Positions 1 through 6,829 of a DNA stretch of 8,484 nt are shown one piece after another. Location of the stretch: the NCBI GenBank assembly GCA_003535305.1, contig DOHL01000038.1:1-8484 (forward strand), given 5' to 3'. The notes under the pieces were generated by a model. That model saw nothing but the letters and a program-made list of their open reading frames with translations, was not told where the DNA came from and did no database searches. Made by a program: the position numbers and the translations under genes. The stretch's first letter is position 1. Each line of letters begins with the position of its first letter. The DNA is from Candidatus Acetothermia bacterium. GTDB lineage: Bacteria > Bipolaricaulota > Bipolaricaulia > UBA7950.

Positions 1-92
1 TCAAGGATATCCGCATTGATTGTTTCTGCAATATTTTCGGCAATTAGCTTTGTGTTTCCTTCAAATGAATAAAAGATTACTAATATTTTCAT
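1..92 (-). CDS. Flavodoxin-family protein, N-terminal part (cut by window edge)
   Basis: The minus strand reads ATG at 92-90 followed by 30 codons giving MKILVIFYSFEGNTKLIAEN and onward, open to the left edge. The short hydrophobic beta strand followed by YSFEGNTK is the FMN phosphate-binding loop of flavodoxins (T/S-x-T/E-G-N-T pattern), placed at residues 8-15 as in the family. Flavodoxins are small cytoplasmic electron carriers; a multidomain flavoprotein or a flavodoxin-like NAD(P)H oxidoreductase with the same N terminus cannot be excluded because only the first 30 residues are visible. A clear Shine-Dalgarno AAGGAG (101-106) lies 8 nt before the ATG. The stretch is more AT-rich than the neighbouring cluster. 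It is separated from the upstream metallo-hydrolase gene by more than 200 nt and is probably a separate unit. Confidence 0.8.
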   Translation of the reverse strand, partial: MKILVIFYSFEGNTKLIAENIAETINADIL

Positions 93-313
93 GATTTGTT
101 CTCCTTGTAACGAGCACCACATGAACAGACCCTTGTCGAGGGGCCGCCGTAGGCGAGCCCAGCGAGTAAGAGAGCGAAGCCGCGGAGTGGTTTCCGCTCC
201 ATTGAGTTGATAGACGGTCGCAGGTCGCCCAGATCACCGAAGTGGCCTTGTGTCTTCAAAAAAATCATAACTCCATCGGTCCTATGCGCTTAACACACTC
301 TGCCACTAATGAT
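93..313. other. Non-coding spacer with GC-rich hairpin segment
   Basis: No gene-like reading frame is supported in this 221-nt stretch; the short frames here lack start signals and family resemblance. Positions about 131-200 are GC-rich, contain three GCGA-centred near-repeats (152-178), and end in a small hairpin GGAGTGG/TTT/CCGCTCC (184-200, one G-U pair on the plus strand). There is no T-run after this hairpin on either strand. A run of seven A (258-264, seven T on the minus strand) lies about 50 nt downstream of the metallo-hydrolase stop codon, but no convincing stem precedes it. The segment may hold a degenerate intergenic repeat and the flavodoxin promoter, but I could not identify promoter boxes. 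Confidence 0.5.
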
Positions 314-889
314 TCACCCCGCATTCAGAAACGGATTCATCGCTCGTTCTTTCGCCAATGTCGTTGCCGGGCCATGGCCGGAATAAAGGGTGTAGTCGCC
401 TGGAAGAGCAGCCAACCGCTGCAGCGACGCGGCCATATCGGCCGGTGATCCTCCGGGAAAATCAGTCCGTCCGATCGAACCGGCAAAGATGAGATCGCCG
501 CAAAAGATGACGTTGGTACCGACAAGGATGATGCTGCCGGGGGAATGGCCGGGCATATGCATTACTTCCAGCATCCCTGCCCCGATCTTATCGCCTTCGT
601 CGATGAACTGATCTACCTTGACCTCCGGCGAGACTGTCTCGTGAAAGAGCGCTAAGTCAGCTTGGTGGAGAAGTATCTTTGCCCCATACTTCTCTTTAAG
701 GATACGATTGCCGCCGACATGGTCGAAATGACCGTGGGTATTGATGATCATATCAACACCCCCATCACCGATTAATTTGAATAATTCATCGGTGGCTGCT
801 CCTGGATCGATAATGATCACAAGATCATCGGTGCGGAGAAGATAACAATTGGTCCAAAGATTACCTAATGGAAGCGATTCGATTTCCAT
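314..889 (-). CDS. MBL-fold metallo-hydrolase, glyoxalase II-like (YcbL type)
   Basis: This is a 191-residue metallo-beta-lactamase-fold hydrolase. With M1 at 889, the metal-binding motif THGHFDH is at residues 51-57 (H52, H54, D56, H57), followed by PGHSPGS with H115, the bridging aspartate in CGDL (D132) and the last ligand in SGHGP (H172). GRTDFPGG at 141-147 is typical of the short bacterial glyoxalase II-like YcbL group, which lacks the helical C-terminal glutathione-binding domain of classical GloB. The likely role is thioester hydrolysis, possibly in methylglyoxal detoxification; the substrate is inferred. An in-frame ATG exists at 913, 3 nt after the comF stop, but it has no ribosome-binding site. 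The ATG at 889 is preceded by GAGGTGG (892-898) at good spacing and starts at the natural first strand of the fold. It is the last gene of the pdxS-pdxT-gap-comF cluster. Confidence 0.88.
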   Translation of the reverse strand: MEIESLPLGNLWTNCYLLRTDDLVIIIDPGAATDELFKLIGDGGVDMIINTHGHFDHVGGNRILKEKYGAKILLHQADLALFHETVSPEVKVDQFIDEGDKIGAGMLEVMHMPGHSPGSIILVGTNVIFCGDLIFAGSIGRTDFPGGSPADMAASLQRLAALPGDYTLYSGHGPATTLAKERAMNPFLNAG

Positions 890-891
890 TG

Positions 892-898
892 CCACCTC
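892..898 (-). promoter_or_regulatory. Ribosome-binding site deciding the metallo-hydrolase start
   Basis: GAGGTGG on the minus strand, with GAGG five nucleotides before the ATG at 889. It matches the anti-Shine-Dalgarno complement over GAGGTG. No comparable site precedes the alternative ATG at 913, so this site favours the 191-residue product over a 199-residue one. Confidence 0.6.
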
Positions 899-916
899 AT
901 TTGATTTTGTCATAAA

Positions 917-1651
917 CTATAAAGTGCGAGCCACGGTAAGAACGAAGACTCTTTCGTATCCTGCTCTTTTGAGCGCCTGGGCGCATTCTTCAACTGTTGT
1001 GCCGGTGGTATATACATCGTCGATCAGCACAGTCCGGCCCTTTGCTGTAGATGGTCTGCATGTGAATGCATTATGTAAACTTTTGCGCCGCAACTGGCGG
1101 GATAATCCGGTCTGCGGTGGAGTGGCGCGAATCTTTCGCAGTCCGTGCTCCACTGGAATAGAGAAAGTGCGACTGAGGCTATTGGCCAACAACTGACTTT
1201 GATTGAACCCGCGCTGACGGCGCCTGCGCCGATTGAGCGGGACATAGGAAAACGTATCGACAACCCCGAACGGATCTTTATCTTTCAGATAATCGGCCAT
1301 CAGCGCCGATAGTTCGCCGGCGATCGCTTTTTCGCCTTCAAATTTGAGGCCCTGGATCAATCGCTGCCATCCATCGCGGTAAATGCCGAGCGTGCGCACC
1401 ATGTCAAAATGGCGCAGCCTGATTCCGCAGGAATGGCACAGATCGATCAACTCATCGACTAAAGGTTGACCGCAGACCGTGCACATAGGTCCGCTTATCC
1501 GCGGCAAGCTATTGCGGCAGTTGTCACAGATGACATCCAGCCGCTCTAATTCTTCCCGGCATAAATAACATCGAGGCGGGAAGAAGAGACTGACTAATCC
1601 CGTTCCAACAGAGTCAATTCGCTTTACGGTTTTAGAGAAAACGCGCCACAT
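917..1651 (-). CDS. comF: ComF family protein (ComFC-like phosphoribosyltransferase)
   Basis: A 244-residue protein with the full ComF layout. The N-terminal zinc-binding region has four CxxC pairs: C28/C31, C42/C45, C57/C60 and C72/C75. The middle part contains the ComF signature around GLKFEGEK (101-108), with YVPLNRRRRRQRGFNQ at 136-151, an arginine-rich strip followed by the RGFNQ motif. The C-terminal type I phosphoribosyltransferase PRPP loop is VLIDDVYTTGTT at 208-219, with D211/D212 as the usual acidic pair. The family is linked to natural transformation: ComFC takes part in uptake or processing of single-stranded DNA. Homologues are widespread also outside competent species, so a competence role is not proven. 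The start overlaps the end of gap by 20 nt and has no strong Shine-Dalgarno, suggesting translational coupling. Length is normal for the family. Confidence 0.92.
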   Translation of the reverse strand: MWRVFSKTVKRIDSVGTGLVSLFFPPRCYLCREELERLDVICDNCRNSLPRISGPMCTVCGQPLVDELIDLCHSCGIRLRHFDMVRTLGIYRDGWQRLIQGLKFEGEKAIAGELSALMADYLKDKDPFGVVDTFSYVPLNRRRRRQRGFNQSQLLANSLSRTFSIPVEHGLRKIRATPPQTGLSRQLRRKSLHNAFTCRPSTAKGRTVLIDDVYTTGTTVEECAQALKRAGYERVFVLTVARTL

Positions 1652-2642
1652 CGATCAACCGATTGGCATATCCCCATTCGTTATCATAGAAGGCGATTAT
1701 CTTTACCAGATCATTGTCCACGACGCGAGTTGAAGTAAGATCGACGATCGAAGAATGAGGATCGCCGATACAATCGCTCGACACCAATGGAACATCAGCT
1801 GTTGCCAATATTCCGTGCAGTTCACCGATTGCGTAGCGCTGCAATGCCTCGTTTACCTCGCCTGCTGTGACCGTTCGGCTCAATTTGGCGACAAAGTCGG
1901 TTACCGAACCTGTAGGCACAGGGACGCGCAGAGCGATCCCATCCATCTTTCCCTTCAAAGCAGGAATGACAACGGCTGTAGCAGTGGCTGCACCTGTGGT
2001 AGTGGGAACGATATTTATCGCTGCTGCACGTCCGCGCGCTATCGTCTTCCATTTGGCCGGTGAATCGACAAGGCCTTGGCCGGCTGTGTAGGCGTGTATC
2101 GTTGTTAAGAACCCTTTTTCAATACCGAATTCTCTATCCAGGACCATCGCAATCGGCGCTAAACTGTTGGTCGTACAGGAAGCAGCAGAGACGATAGAGT
2201 GGAGATCACGATCATAGGCGTCATTATTCACCCCGAATACCAGTTGGGGAATTTTCTCCTTCCCTTCTCCTCCTGCCGGCGCACTGATCAGAACCTTGGC
2301 CGCTCCAGCAGAGAGGTGGAGCGCTGCTTTGTCAAAGCTGTAAAAGACACCGGTCGATTCAATAACCACATCAACAGCGTGTTCCTTCCATGGCAACTTC
2401 GTTGGATCGGGCTGATTAAGTAATGGAAGGAGCTTGCCATCAATGATGATTCCTTCTTCTCCTGGCTTGACTTCGCCTGGGTAGCGGCCGTATACGGAAT
2501 CGTACTTTAACATGTACGCAGCTGTCTTGGGATCCAGATTGATGTCATTGATCGCCACAACTTGTAGATCGTCTCGTTCTTTGACGGCGCGCAAAAAGGC
2601 TCGCCCGATTCTACCAAAACCGTTTATCGTTATCTTTTTCAT
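1632..2642 (-). CDS. gap: Type I glyceraldehyde-3-phosphate dehydrogenase
   Basis: A 336-residue GAPDH that oxidises glyceraldehyde 3-phosphate to 1,3-bisphosphoglycerate in glycolysis, or the reverse in gluconeogenesis. The Rossmann NAD-binding motif NGFGRIGR is at 7-14. The aspartate in AINDI (D33) is the residue that usually favours NAD over NADP. The catalytic centre SAASCTTN (152-159) gives C156, and H183 in TTIHAYT is the general base. IVPTTTGAA (211-219) and NEWGYANR (321-328) are also conserved. The TTTGAA motif argues against erythrose-4-phosphate dehydrogenase (Epd), where this segment differs. The S-loop around 192-206 (VDSPAKWKTIARGR) is unusual and about two residues longer than in Bacillus-type enzymes, so cofactor preference is less certain. 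The gene lies between pdxT and comF, 12 nt after pdxT, with a strong AGGAGG ribosome-binding site. Confidence 0.95.
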   Translation of the reverse strand: MKKITINGFGRIGRAFLRAVKERDDLQVVAINDINLDPKTAAYMLKYDSVYGRYPGEVKPGEEGIIIDGKLLPLLNQPDPTKLPWKEHAVDVVIESTGVFYSFDKAALHLSAGAAKVLISAPAGGEGKEKIPQLVFGVNNDAYDRDLHSIVSAASCTTNSLAPIAMVLDREFGIEKGFLTTIHAYTAGQGLVDSPAKWKTIARGRAAAINIVPTTTGAATATAVVIPALKGKMDGIALRVPVPTGSVTDFVAKLSRTVTAGEVNEALQRYAIGELHGILATADVPLVSSDCIGDPHSSIVDLTSTRVVDNDLVKIIAFYDNEWGYANRLIDVARFL

Positions 2643-2650
2643 CTTAACGA

Positions 2651-2656
2651 CCTCCT
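2651..2656 (-). promoter_or_regulatory. Strong gap ribosome-binding site overlapping the pdxT stop
   Basis: AGGAGG on the minus strand, 8 nt before the gap ATG at 2642. Its end overlaps the first bases of the pdxT TAG stop codon (2655-2657). This placement means ribosomes finishing pdxT uncover or reach the gap initiation site directly, consistent with co-translation in one operon. It is the best ribosome-binding site in the cluster, which fits a need for more GAPDH than PLP synthase. Confidence 0.75.
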
Positions 2657-3254
2657 AATTTGCTGCTTCGACCATCGCTAAAAAATAGCGATGGATGCGC
2701 AGATCATCTGTCAGTTCCGGATGGAAACTTGACACTAACACGTTCTTCTCCTTTGCCATCACCGGGAATCCCAAAGAGGAAGAGGTGGCTTTTCCGTTCG
2801 GCATGTACCGCGCCAATATCTGAACACCATCACCGACGCGGGTAATATAGGGGGCGCGAATGAAGACCACCGGCACATCAGAACCGATGCCCGTGATAGC
2901 AAGTTTTGTCTCAAAGCTTTCGATTTGCCGGCCGAATGCATTTCTGCGCACCGTGATATCGATCGCACTCAACTGACGGCCATTCCCTCCCTCGACCTGA
3001 TCAGCCAGGAGAATCATCCCGGCACAAGTACCGAAGACGGGCAAACCCTCGCGCGCCAGCAGACCGAGTCTGTGCTCCAATTCCTCATCCATCAACCACG
3101 AAATCGCGGTCGACTCACCGCCCGGAAGGATGAGGCCATCGATCCTATCCAGATCAGCCGCCTTCTTTACAATCGATCCTTCTTTCTCCAGATGATTGAT
3201 TACAGCAAGATGTTCCCGCACCGCTCCTTGGAGAGCGAGCACACCGATTCTCAT
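2655..3254 (-). CDS. pdxT: Pyridoxal 5'-phosphate synthase glutaminase subunit PdxT
   Basis: A 199-residue class I glutamine amidotransferase-type glutaminase that releases ammonia from glutamine and channels it to PdxS. Visible signatures are GVLALQGAVREH at 4-15, the PGGEST oxyanion-strand motif (44-49), the nucleophile elbow PVFGTCAGM with C77, RRNAFGRQ (103-110), and the His-Glu pair in SSFHPE (H178, E180). These give the complete catalytic triad C77-H178-E180. Length matches the family. The ATG overlaps the pdxS TAA stop by one base (TAATG), a classic translational-coupling arrangement that suits the 1:1 PdxS-PdxT complex. The own ribosome-binding site is weak. Confidence 0.97.
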   Translation of the reverse strand: MRIGVLALQGAVREHLAVINHLEKEGSIVKKAADLDRIDGLILPGGESTAISWLMDEELEHRLGLLAREGLPVFGTCAGMILLADQVEGGNGRQLSAIDITVRRNAFGRQIESFETKLAITGIGSDVPVVFIRAPYITRVGDGVQILARYMPNGKATSSSLGFPVMAKEKNVLVSSFHPELTDDLRIHRYFLAMVEAAN

Positions 3255-4132
3255 TAGCGGACCTGCATTATTTCGTGCGGCGGGATTTCATCGATATTGA
3301 TTCCGACCATCGGTTCTCCCAAATTCGCTGCTACTTCGGCAAGAATCTTCGGATCGTTGTAATGCGTAGTCGCCCTTACTATCGCCTGTGCACGCACCGC
3401 AGGATCACTCGATTTGAATATTCCGCTGCCGACAAAGACGCCATCGCATCCGAGCTGCATCATCATCGCAGCATCAGCTGGGGTGGCGATCCCTCCGGCA
3501 GCAAAGTTGACGACCGGCAGCTTTCCTTCACGGCGAATGAGGAGGAGAATCTCATGCGGCGCTCCCATCTCTTTTGCCATCTGCATCAACTCTTCTTCCG
3601 GCGCGGCAAGGACTTCGCGAATCTGTTCATTCATCAAGCGCATATGCTTTACAGCCTCGACAACATTCCCCGTCCCTGGCTCGCCTTTGGTACGGATCAT
3701 CGCCGCTCCTTCCGTAATTCTGCGGCAGGCTTCGCCAAGATCTCGCGCTCCGCAGACGAACGGCACGGTAAAAACCCACTTATCGATGTGATATTGCTGG
3801 TCAGCCGGAGTAAGGACCTCTGATTCGTCGATATAATCGACTTCCAACGCCTCAAGGATCTGTGCTTCGGCAAAATGGCCGATCCGCACTTTGGCCATCA
3901 CCGGAATCGAGACCGTAGTCATTATCTCTTTAATCTTCGTTGGATCAGCCATCCGTGCTACTCCACCCTGAGCGCGGATATCGGCTGGAACACGTTCGAG
4001 CGCCATAACGGCCACTGCTCCTGCATCTTCGGCGATCTTCGCCTGCTCAGTAGTGGTGACATCCATAATCACTCCACCTTTGAGCATCTCGGCCAATCCA
4101 CTCTTTACACGAAATGTTCCTCTTTCCATCAT
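3254..4132 (-). CDS. pdxS: Pyridoxal 5'-phosphate synthase lyase subunit PdxS
   Basis: A 292-residue (beta/alpha)8-barrel enzyme of the DXP-independent vitamin B6 route. It condenses ribose 5-phosphate, glyceraldehyde 3-phosphate and ammonia from PdxT to make pyridoxal 5'-phosphate. Family residues fall at their standard numbers: D24 in GGVIMDV, K81 in VMAKVRIGH (first Schiff-base lysine) and K149 in RTKGEPGTGN (second lysine). ALERVPADIRAQGGVARM (45-62) and the phosphate-binding GVFVGSGIFKS are also conserved. Two adjacent in-frame ATG codons exist (4132 and 4129). AAGGAG (4142-4147) is 9 nt before the first, so 4132 is preferred. It is the first protein gene of the cluster, 70 nt downstream of a tRNA-Thr, and is likely to be expressed at least partly by transcription through the tRNA gene. 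Confidence 0.98.
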   Translation of the reverse strand: MMERGTFRVKSGLAEMLKGGVIMDVTTTEQAKIAEDAGAVAVMALERVPADIRAQGGVARMADPTKIKEIMTTVSIPVMAKVRIGHFAEAQILEALEVDYIDESEVLTPADQQYHIDKWVFTVPFVCGARDLGEACRRITEGAAMIRTKGEPGTGNVVEAVKHMRLMNEQIREVLAAPEEELMQMAKEMGAPHEILLLIRREGKLPVVNFAAGGIATPADAAMMMQLGCDGVFVGSGIFKSSDPAVRAQAIVRATTHYNDPKILAEVAANLGEPMVGINIDEIPPHEIMQVR

Positions 4133-4155
4133 CCCTCACTTCTCCTTAATGAATG

Positions 4156-4192
4156 CGGCGCAGTTAATGATCTTTTGCTTAAGATCGCGCCG
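4156..4192 (-). promoter_or_regulatory. Nested hairpin in the tRNA-pdxS leader
   Basis: Read on the minus strand, CGGCGC (4187-4192) pairs with GCGCCG (4156-4161), and inside it GATCTT (4181-4186) pairs with AAGATC (4169-4174) around a 6-nt loop. The two 6-bp stems stack on one side, with a 7-nt bulge (4162-4168) on the other. The structure ends 8 nt before the pdxS ribosome-binding site. There is no U-run after it, so it is not an intrinsic terminator. It could separate the tRNA 3' end from the pdxS message, stabilise the processed mRNA 5' end, or tune pdxS translation. These functions are inferred; the pairing is seen directly. Confidence 0.5.
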
Positions 4193-4202
4193 ATCAGTAA
4201 TG

Positions 4203-4274
<72 letters not shown>

Positions 4275-4282
4275 ACGGTATA

Positions 4283-4312
4283 ATTATAACAACAGCACGA
4301 GGAGAAATTCAA
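4283..4312 (-). promoter_or_regulatory. Sigma70-type promoter for tRNA-Thr and probably the pdxST cluster
   Basis: On the minus strand, TTGAAT (4307-4312) and a perfect TATAAT (4283-4288) are separated by 18 bp. Transcription would start about 6-7 nt after the -10 box, one or two bases before the mature tRNA 5' end. No terminator is seen between the tRNA and pdxS, so the same promoter could supply the whole downstream cluster. A plus-strand TATAAT also exists at 4279-4284 because the region is nearly palindromic, but it has no -35 box at a usable distance. Confidence 0.72.
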
Positions 4313-4379
4313 CGGAAAATGGGAAAATGAGTCGATAAGATTTTCTGAACTTAACGAATCTCATAACCCTAATAAACTG

Positions 4380-6005
4380 ATGGATGGCATTGCAATAGCC
4401 GCAGCAATAAGAGAGATGCGACCAACCGTTATCAACGGCTTGATCAAACAAATCGCGCAGACCGATGCGGACGGATTCGTATTGTATATCTACGCCGGTA
4501 TAGAGCAAAGACTCCTTCTCATCCCGCGCCAGGCGCGAATCCATCTCACCCGGCATTCGTTGCCTCATCCTACTGCGCCATCACCCTTCTGTATGCTGCT
4601 GCGCAAATACTTACGTCATGGCCGGATAATCGATATGATGCACGAAGGGTATGAACGGGTGGTACGGTTTGTGATTACCCGGAAAATCGGCTCTGATATC
4701 TTTACCTATCAGTTGGTCGGCGAGCTCCTCGGCAATAATGGCAATCTGATCCTTCTTCGTGATGGAGAGATCATTGATGCTCTGTACCATCGACTCGCAG
4801 GCAAGCGGCCGATCGCTCCCGGCAAATGTTATCTCCCTCTTCCAGCGCAGGTAAAGATCGAGCCGAATCGTCTCACCAGCAAAGAGATAGAGAAGATTAT
4901 TGATAGTGGTGACCCTACCCGAACACTGGCCGCCCGCGTAGCAGGGATCGATAAAAGAACGGCGCACTATATCATCACCGCCGGCAATAGAGAAGGAGAG
5001 TCGACCTTTGCCATCTTTCAACGGATTCTGTCTCAGGTTGACTCACCAGCGCCGTTTTACTACCCGACTGATACACGCGCCTCTTTCTTTCCGCTGATTA
5101 AGAAAGAAGAGGGTGAGAAGACAGTGACCTTTGCCGCTGCGCTTGACCGTGAGTATGCAGCACAAGAAAAAACAGCCCAGGAAGAGGATCACAACGCTAA
5201 ACTCACCTCTCTTTTCACTGCGGAGCTAAAGCGCTATCGTCGCGCCACAGAGAAAGTAGAACGATGGGTTGCCGAAGCGATGCAAGCTGACCTGCTGCGC
5301 CGCAGGGCCGACGTGATAATGGCCAATCTTCATCAATTGAAGCGTGGATCTACCCATGCTATTATTGTTGATCCCTACAGCGGCAAGGAGAGAGAGATCA
5401 AGCTCGATCCCAAGGTGCAACCGGTCGACTATGCCCAACGTCTCTACCTGCGGGCACGTAAACTACAACGAGGGATAACAACGGCGCGCAGGCGACTGGA
5501 TGATCTTAAACAGAAGATCGTCCTCCTTAAGGCAGGGCTCGCTCGTCTGCGCGCCGGTGATTGGCCCAGTGATGAGGCTGTCTCACTTGCTGAAGAACGT
5601 CGGCAGAGGCCACGGCGCGGGCATAACCGAGAGAGGAGAGAGACCGCACCACGGGTGTATAATATCGCCGGATTCATTGTGCGAGTAGGCAAGAGCGCTG
5701 TCCAGAACGATCGCTTGATTCGCCAGGCTGCGCCTGATGATCTGTGGTTTCACGCTCGCGGTCTCCCAGGATCGCATGTAATCATCAGTCGAGGTGATAA
5801 ACGCGACATACCGGACGCAGTAATCAAAGCAGCAGCCCGACTGGCGGCGCGCCATTCACAAGCGCAGCAAACCGGGAAGGTGGAAGTAAGCTATACCAAG
5901 GTAAAATATCTGCGTAAACCGAAAGGAGCTCCTCCGGGGTTGGTAATACTCTCGCAAGAGGATACACTTATAGTTGAATTGAGCAACCCTGCGTGCACCA
6001 GCTAA
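4380..6005 (+). CDS. rqcH: RqcH / NFACT family ribosome quality-control protein
   Basis: A 541-residue homologue of bacterial RqcH (also called FbpA) and eukaryotic Rqc2/NEMF. RqcH binds obstructed large ribosomal subunits carrying peptidyl-tRNA and recruits tRNA to add C-terminal Ala tails that mark the chain for degradation. The NFACT-N domain covers about 1-170, including FCMLLRKYLRHGRI (70-83). A helix-hairpin-helix-like segment follows at about 170-220, then a charged helical coiled-coil region at about 250-395. The NFACT-R domain (about 425-535) has NDRLIRQAAPDDLWFHARGL (443-462), PGSHVII and YLRKPKGAPPG (510-520). The pair usually written Asp-Arg in NFACT-N is Glu-Arg here (E92-R93). 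A basic linker rich in Arg precedes NFACT-R (407-420). No Shine-Dalgarno precedes the ATG; the frame is open further upstream but has no better start, so the start is moderately sure. The gene is divergent from tRNA-Thr. Confidence 0.93.
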   Translation: MDGIAIAAAIREMRPTVINGLIKQIAQTDADGFVLYIYAGIEQRLLLIPRQARIHLTRHSLPHPTAPSPFCMLLRKYLRHGRIIDMMHEGYERVVRFVITRKIGSDIFTYQLVGELLGNNGNLILLRDGEIIDALYHRLAGKRPIAPGKCYLPLPAQVKIEPNRLTSKEIEKIIDSGDPTRTLAARVAGIDKRTAHYIITAGNREGESTFAIFQRILSQVDSPAPFYYPTDTRASFFPLIKKEEGEKTVTFAAALDREYAAQEKTAQEEDHNAKLTSLFTAELKRYRRATEKVERWVAEAMQADLLRRRADVIMANLHQLKRGSTHAIIVDPYSGKEREIKLDPKVQPVDYAQRLYLRARKLQRGITTARRRLDDLKQKIVLLKAGLARLRAGDWPSDEAVSLAEERRQRPRRGHNRERRETAPRVYNIAGFIVRVGKSAVQNDRLIRQAAPDDLWFHARGLPGSHVIISRGDKRDIPDAVIKAAARLAARHSQAQQTGKVEVSYTKVKYLRKPKGAPPGLVILSQEDTLIVELSNPACTS

Positions 6006-6073
6006 CCGTGATCAGCGATGGCGCGGGTTGGAGAACGATTACGAGTTCCTGTTATGCGTGCCGACAAGGGCCC

Positions 6074-6079
6074 AAGGAG
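6074..6079 (+). promoter_or_regulatory. Ribosome-binding site deciding the M50 protease start
   Basis: AAGGAG six nucleotides before the ATG at 6086. It selects the 220-residue product over the in-frame ATG at 5993, which lies inside the rqcH 3' end and would add a 31-residue extension without family resemblance. Confidence 0.75.
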
Positions 6080-6085
6080 AACGAG

Positions 6086-6748
6086 ATGGAGATATCGCAT
6101 ATCGTATTATCATTAGTCGCTGTGTTCAGCGCTATTGTCTTCCATGAGTATGCACATGGTTACGTCGCTTTTCGTCTTGGCGATCCTACTGCCCGCGCGC
6201 AAGGACGATTGACGTTTAACCCGCTGGCCCATATCGATCCGATCGGAACCGTGCTCGTGCCAATCGTCCTCGTCCTTCTCCGCATGCCTGTTTTCGGTTG
6301 GGCCAAGCCAGTGCCGGTAAGTCCGATGTACTTTCGCAACCCTTATCAGGGGATGTTCTATGTCGCGATAGCCGGGCCGCTCACCAACGTCGGGCTGGCT
6401 TTGGCCACGACGATTGCAGGACGGTTTCTGCTGGCGCTCTTTCCTGTTACGCATGGCCTGTGGCTAACTCATGCATTCTTCTATCTGCTCGGAATATTTG
6501 TCCTTATCAACCTCTTGCTGGCGTTGTTTAACATGATTCCCATACCCCCATTAGACGGATCGCGAATCCTTGCCTATCTTCTTCCCCCTGAAGGGCGGAG
6601 ATTTCTCGCTGTTTTCGAGCAATATGGATTTCTAATTATCATGGCGCTGATTTTTCTGGGCGGATTGAGGTTCGTCTTCACCGCAGTGCAGAATGTGTGG
6701 TTCGAACTTATCGGTGAAACATGGTGGATAATCATGGTACGACTATAG
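6086..6748 (+). CDS. Site-2 protease family protein (peptidase M50, YwhC-like)
   Basis: A 220-residue polytopic membrane metalloprotease. The zinc motif HEYAH (H20, E21, H24) lies in the first membrane helix, and the third ligand is D157 in FNMIPIPPLDGSR (148-160), the NxxPxxPLDG motif of the family. Other family features are GDPTARAQGRLTFNP (32-46) and the GWAKPVPV loop (71-78). About five hydrophobic segments are visible (near 5-25, 52-68, 92-115, 130-152, 178-203). There is no PDZ domain, so it belongs to the short YwhC/Rip-like group whose substrates are mostly unknown; intramembrane cleavage of a regulatory protein is a family-based inference. A longer in-frame start exists at 5993, overlapping rqcH, but the added residues look non-homologous. 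AAGGAG at 6074-6079, 6 nt before the ATG, supports the start at 6086. It follows rqcH by 80 nt and is likely co-transcribed with it. Confidence 0.93.
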   Translation: MEISHIVLSLVAVFSAIVFHEYAHGYVAFRLGDPTARAQGRLTFNPLAHIDPIGTVLVPIVLVLLRMPVFGWAKPVPVSPMYFRNPYQGMFYVAIAGPLTNVGLALATTIAGRFLLALFPVTHGLWLTHAFFYLLGIFVLINLLLALFNMIPIPPLDGSRILAYLLPPEGRRFLAVFEQYGFLIIMALIFLGGLRFVFTAVQNVWFELIGETWWIIMVRL

Positions 6749-6829
6749 GACGATCAAGATCGATATCTGGTATCATTTACAGTAACGTGGAGGGTGCCGT
6801 CAAAAATAATATAAAAAGAATATGAAAGA

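Noticed and set aside
258..300. Possible intrinsic terminator (seven T on the minus strand) after the metallo-hydrolase gene
   Set aside because: The only stem I could find before the T-run is CATA/TATG with a 13-nt loop, which is too weak to support a terminator.
849..1196. 115-codon plus-strand open frame opposite comF
   Set aside because: It lies over the conserved PRPP loop and the RGFNQ region of comF on the other strand, has no start signal, and shows no protein-like features.
3275..3823. 182-codon plus-strand open frame opposite pdxS
   Set aside because: pdxS on the minus strand has all catalytic residues at family positions; the plus-strand product is low-complexity and rich in His, Arg and Ser, without family features.
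4279..4284. Plus-strand TATAAT as a promoter for rqcH
   Set aside because: It arises from the near-palindromic -10 region of the tRNA promoter, and no -35-like hexamer lies 16-19 bp upstream; that stretch is inside the tRNA.
5993..6085. Longer N terminus for the M50 protease
   Set aside because: The extension overlaps rqcH, is not membrane-like and has no ribosome-binding site, whereas the ATG at 6086 has a good one and begins with the first membrane helix.
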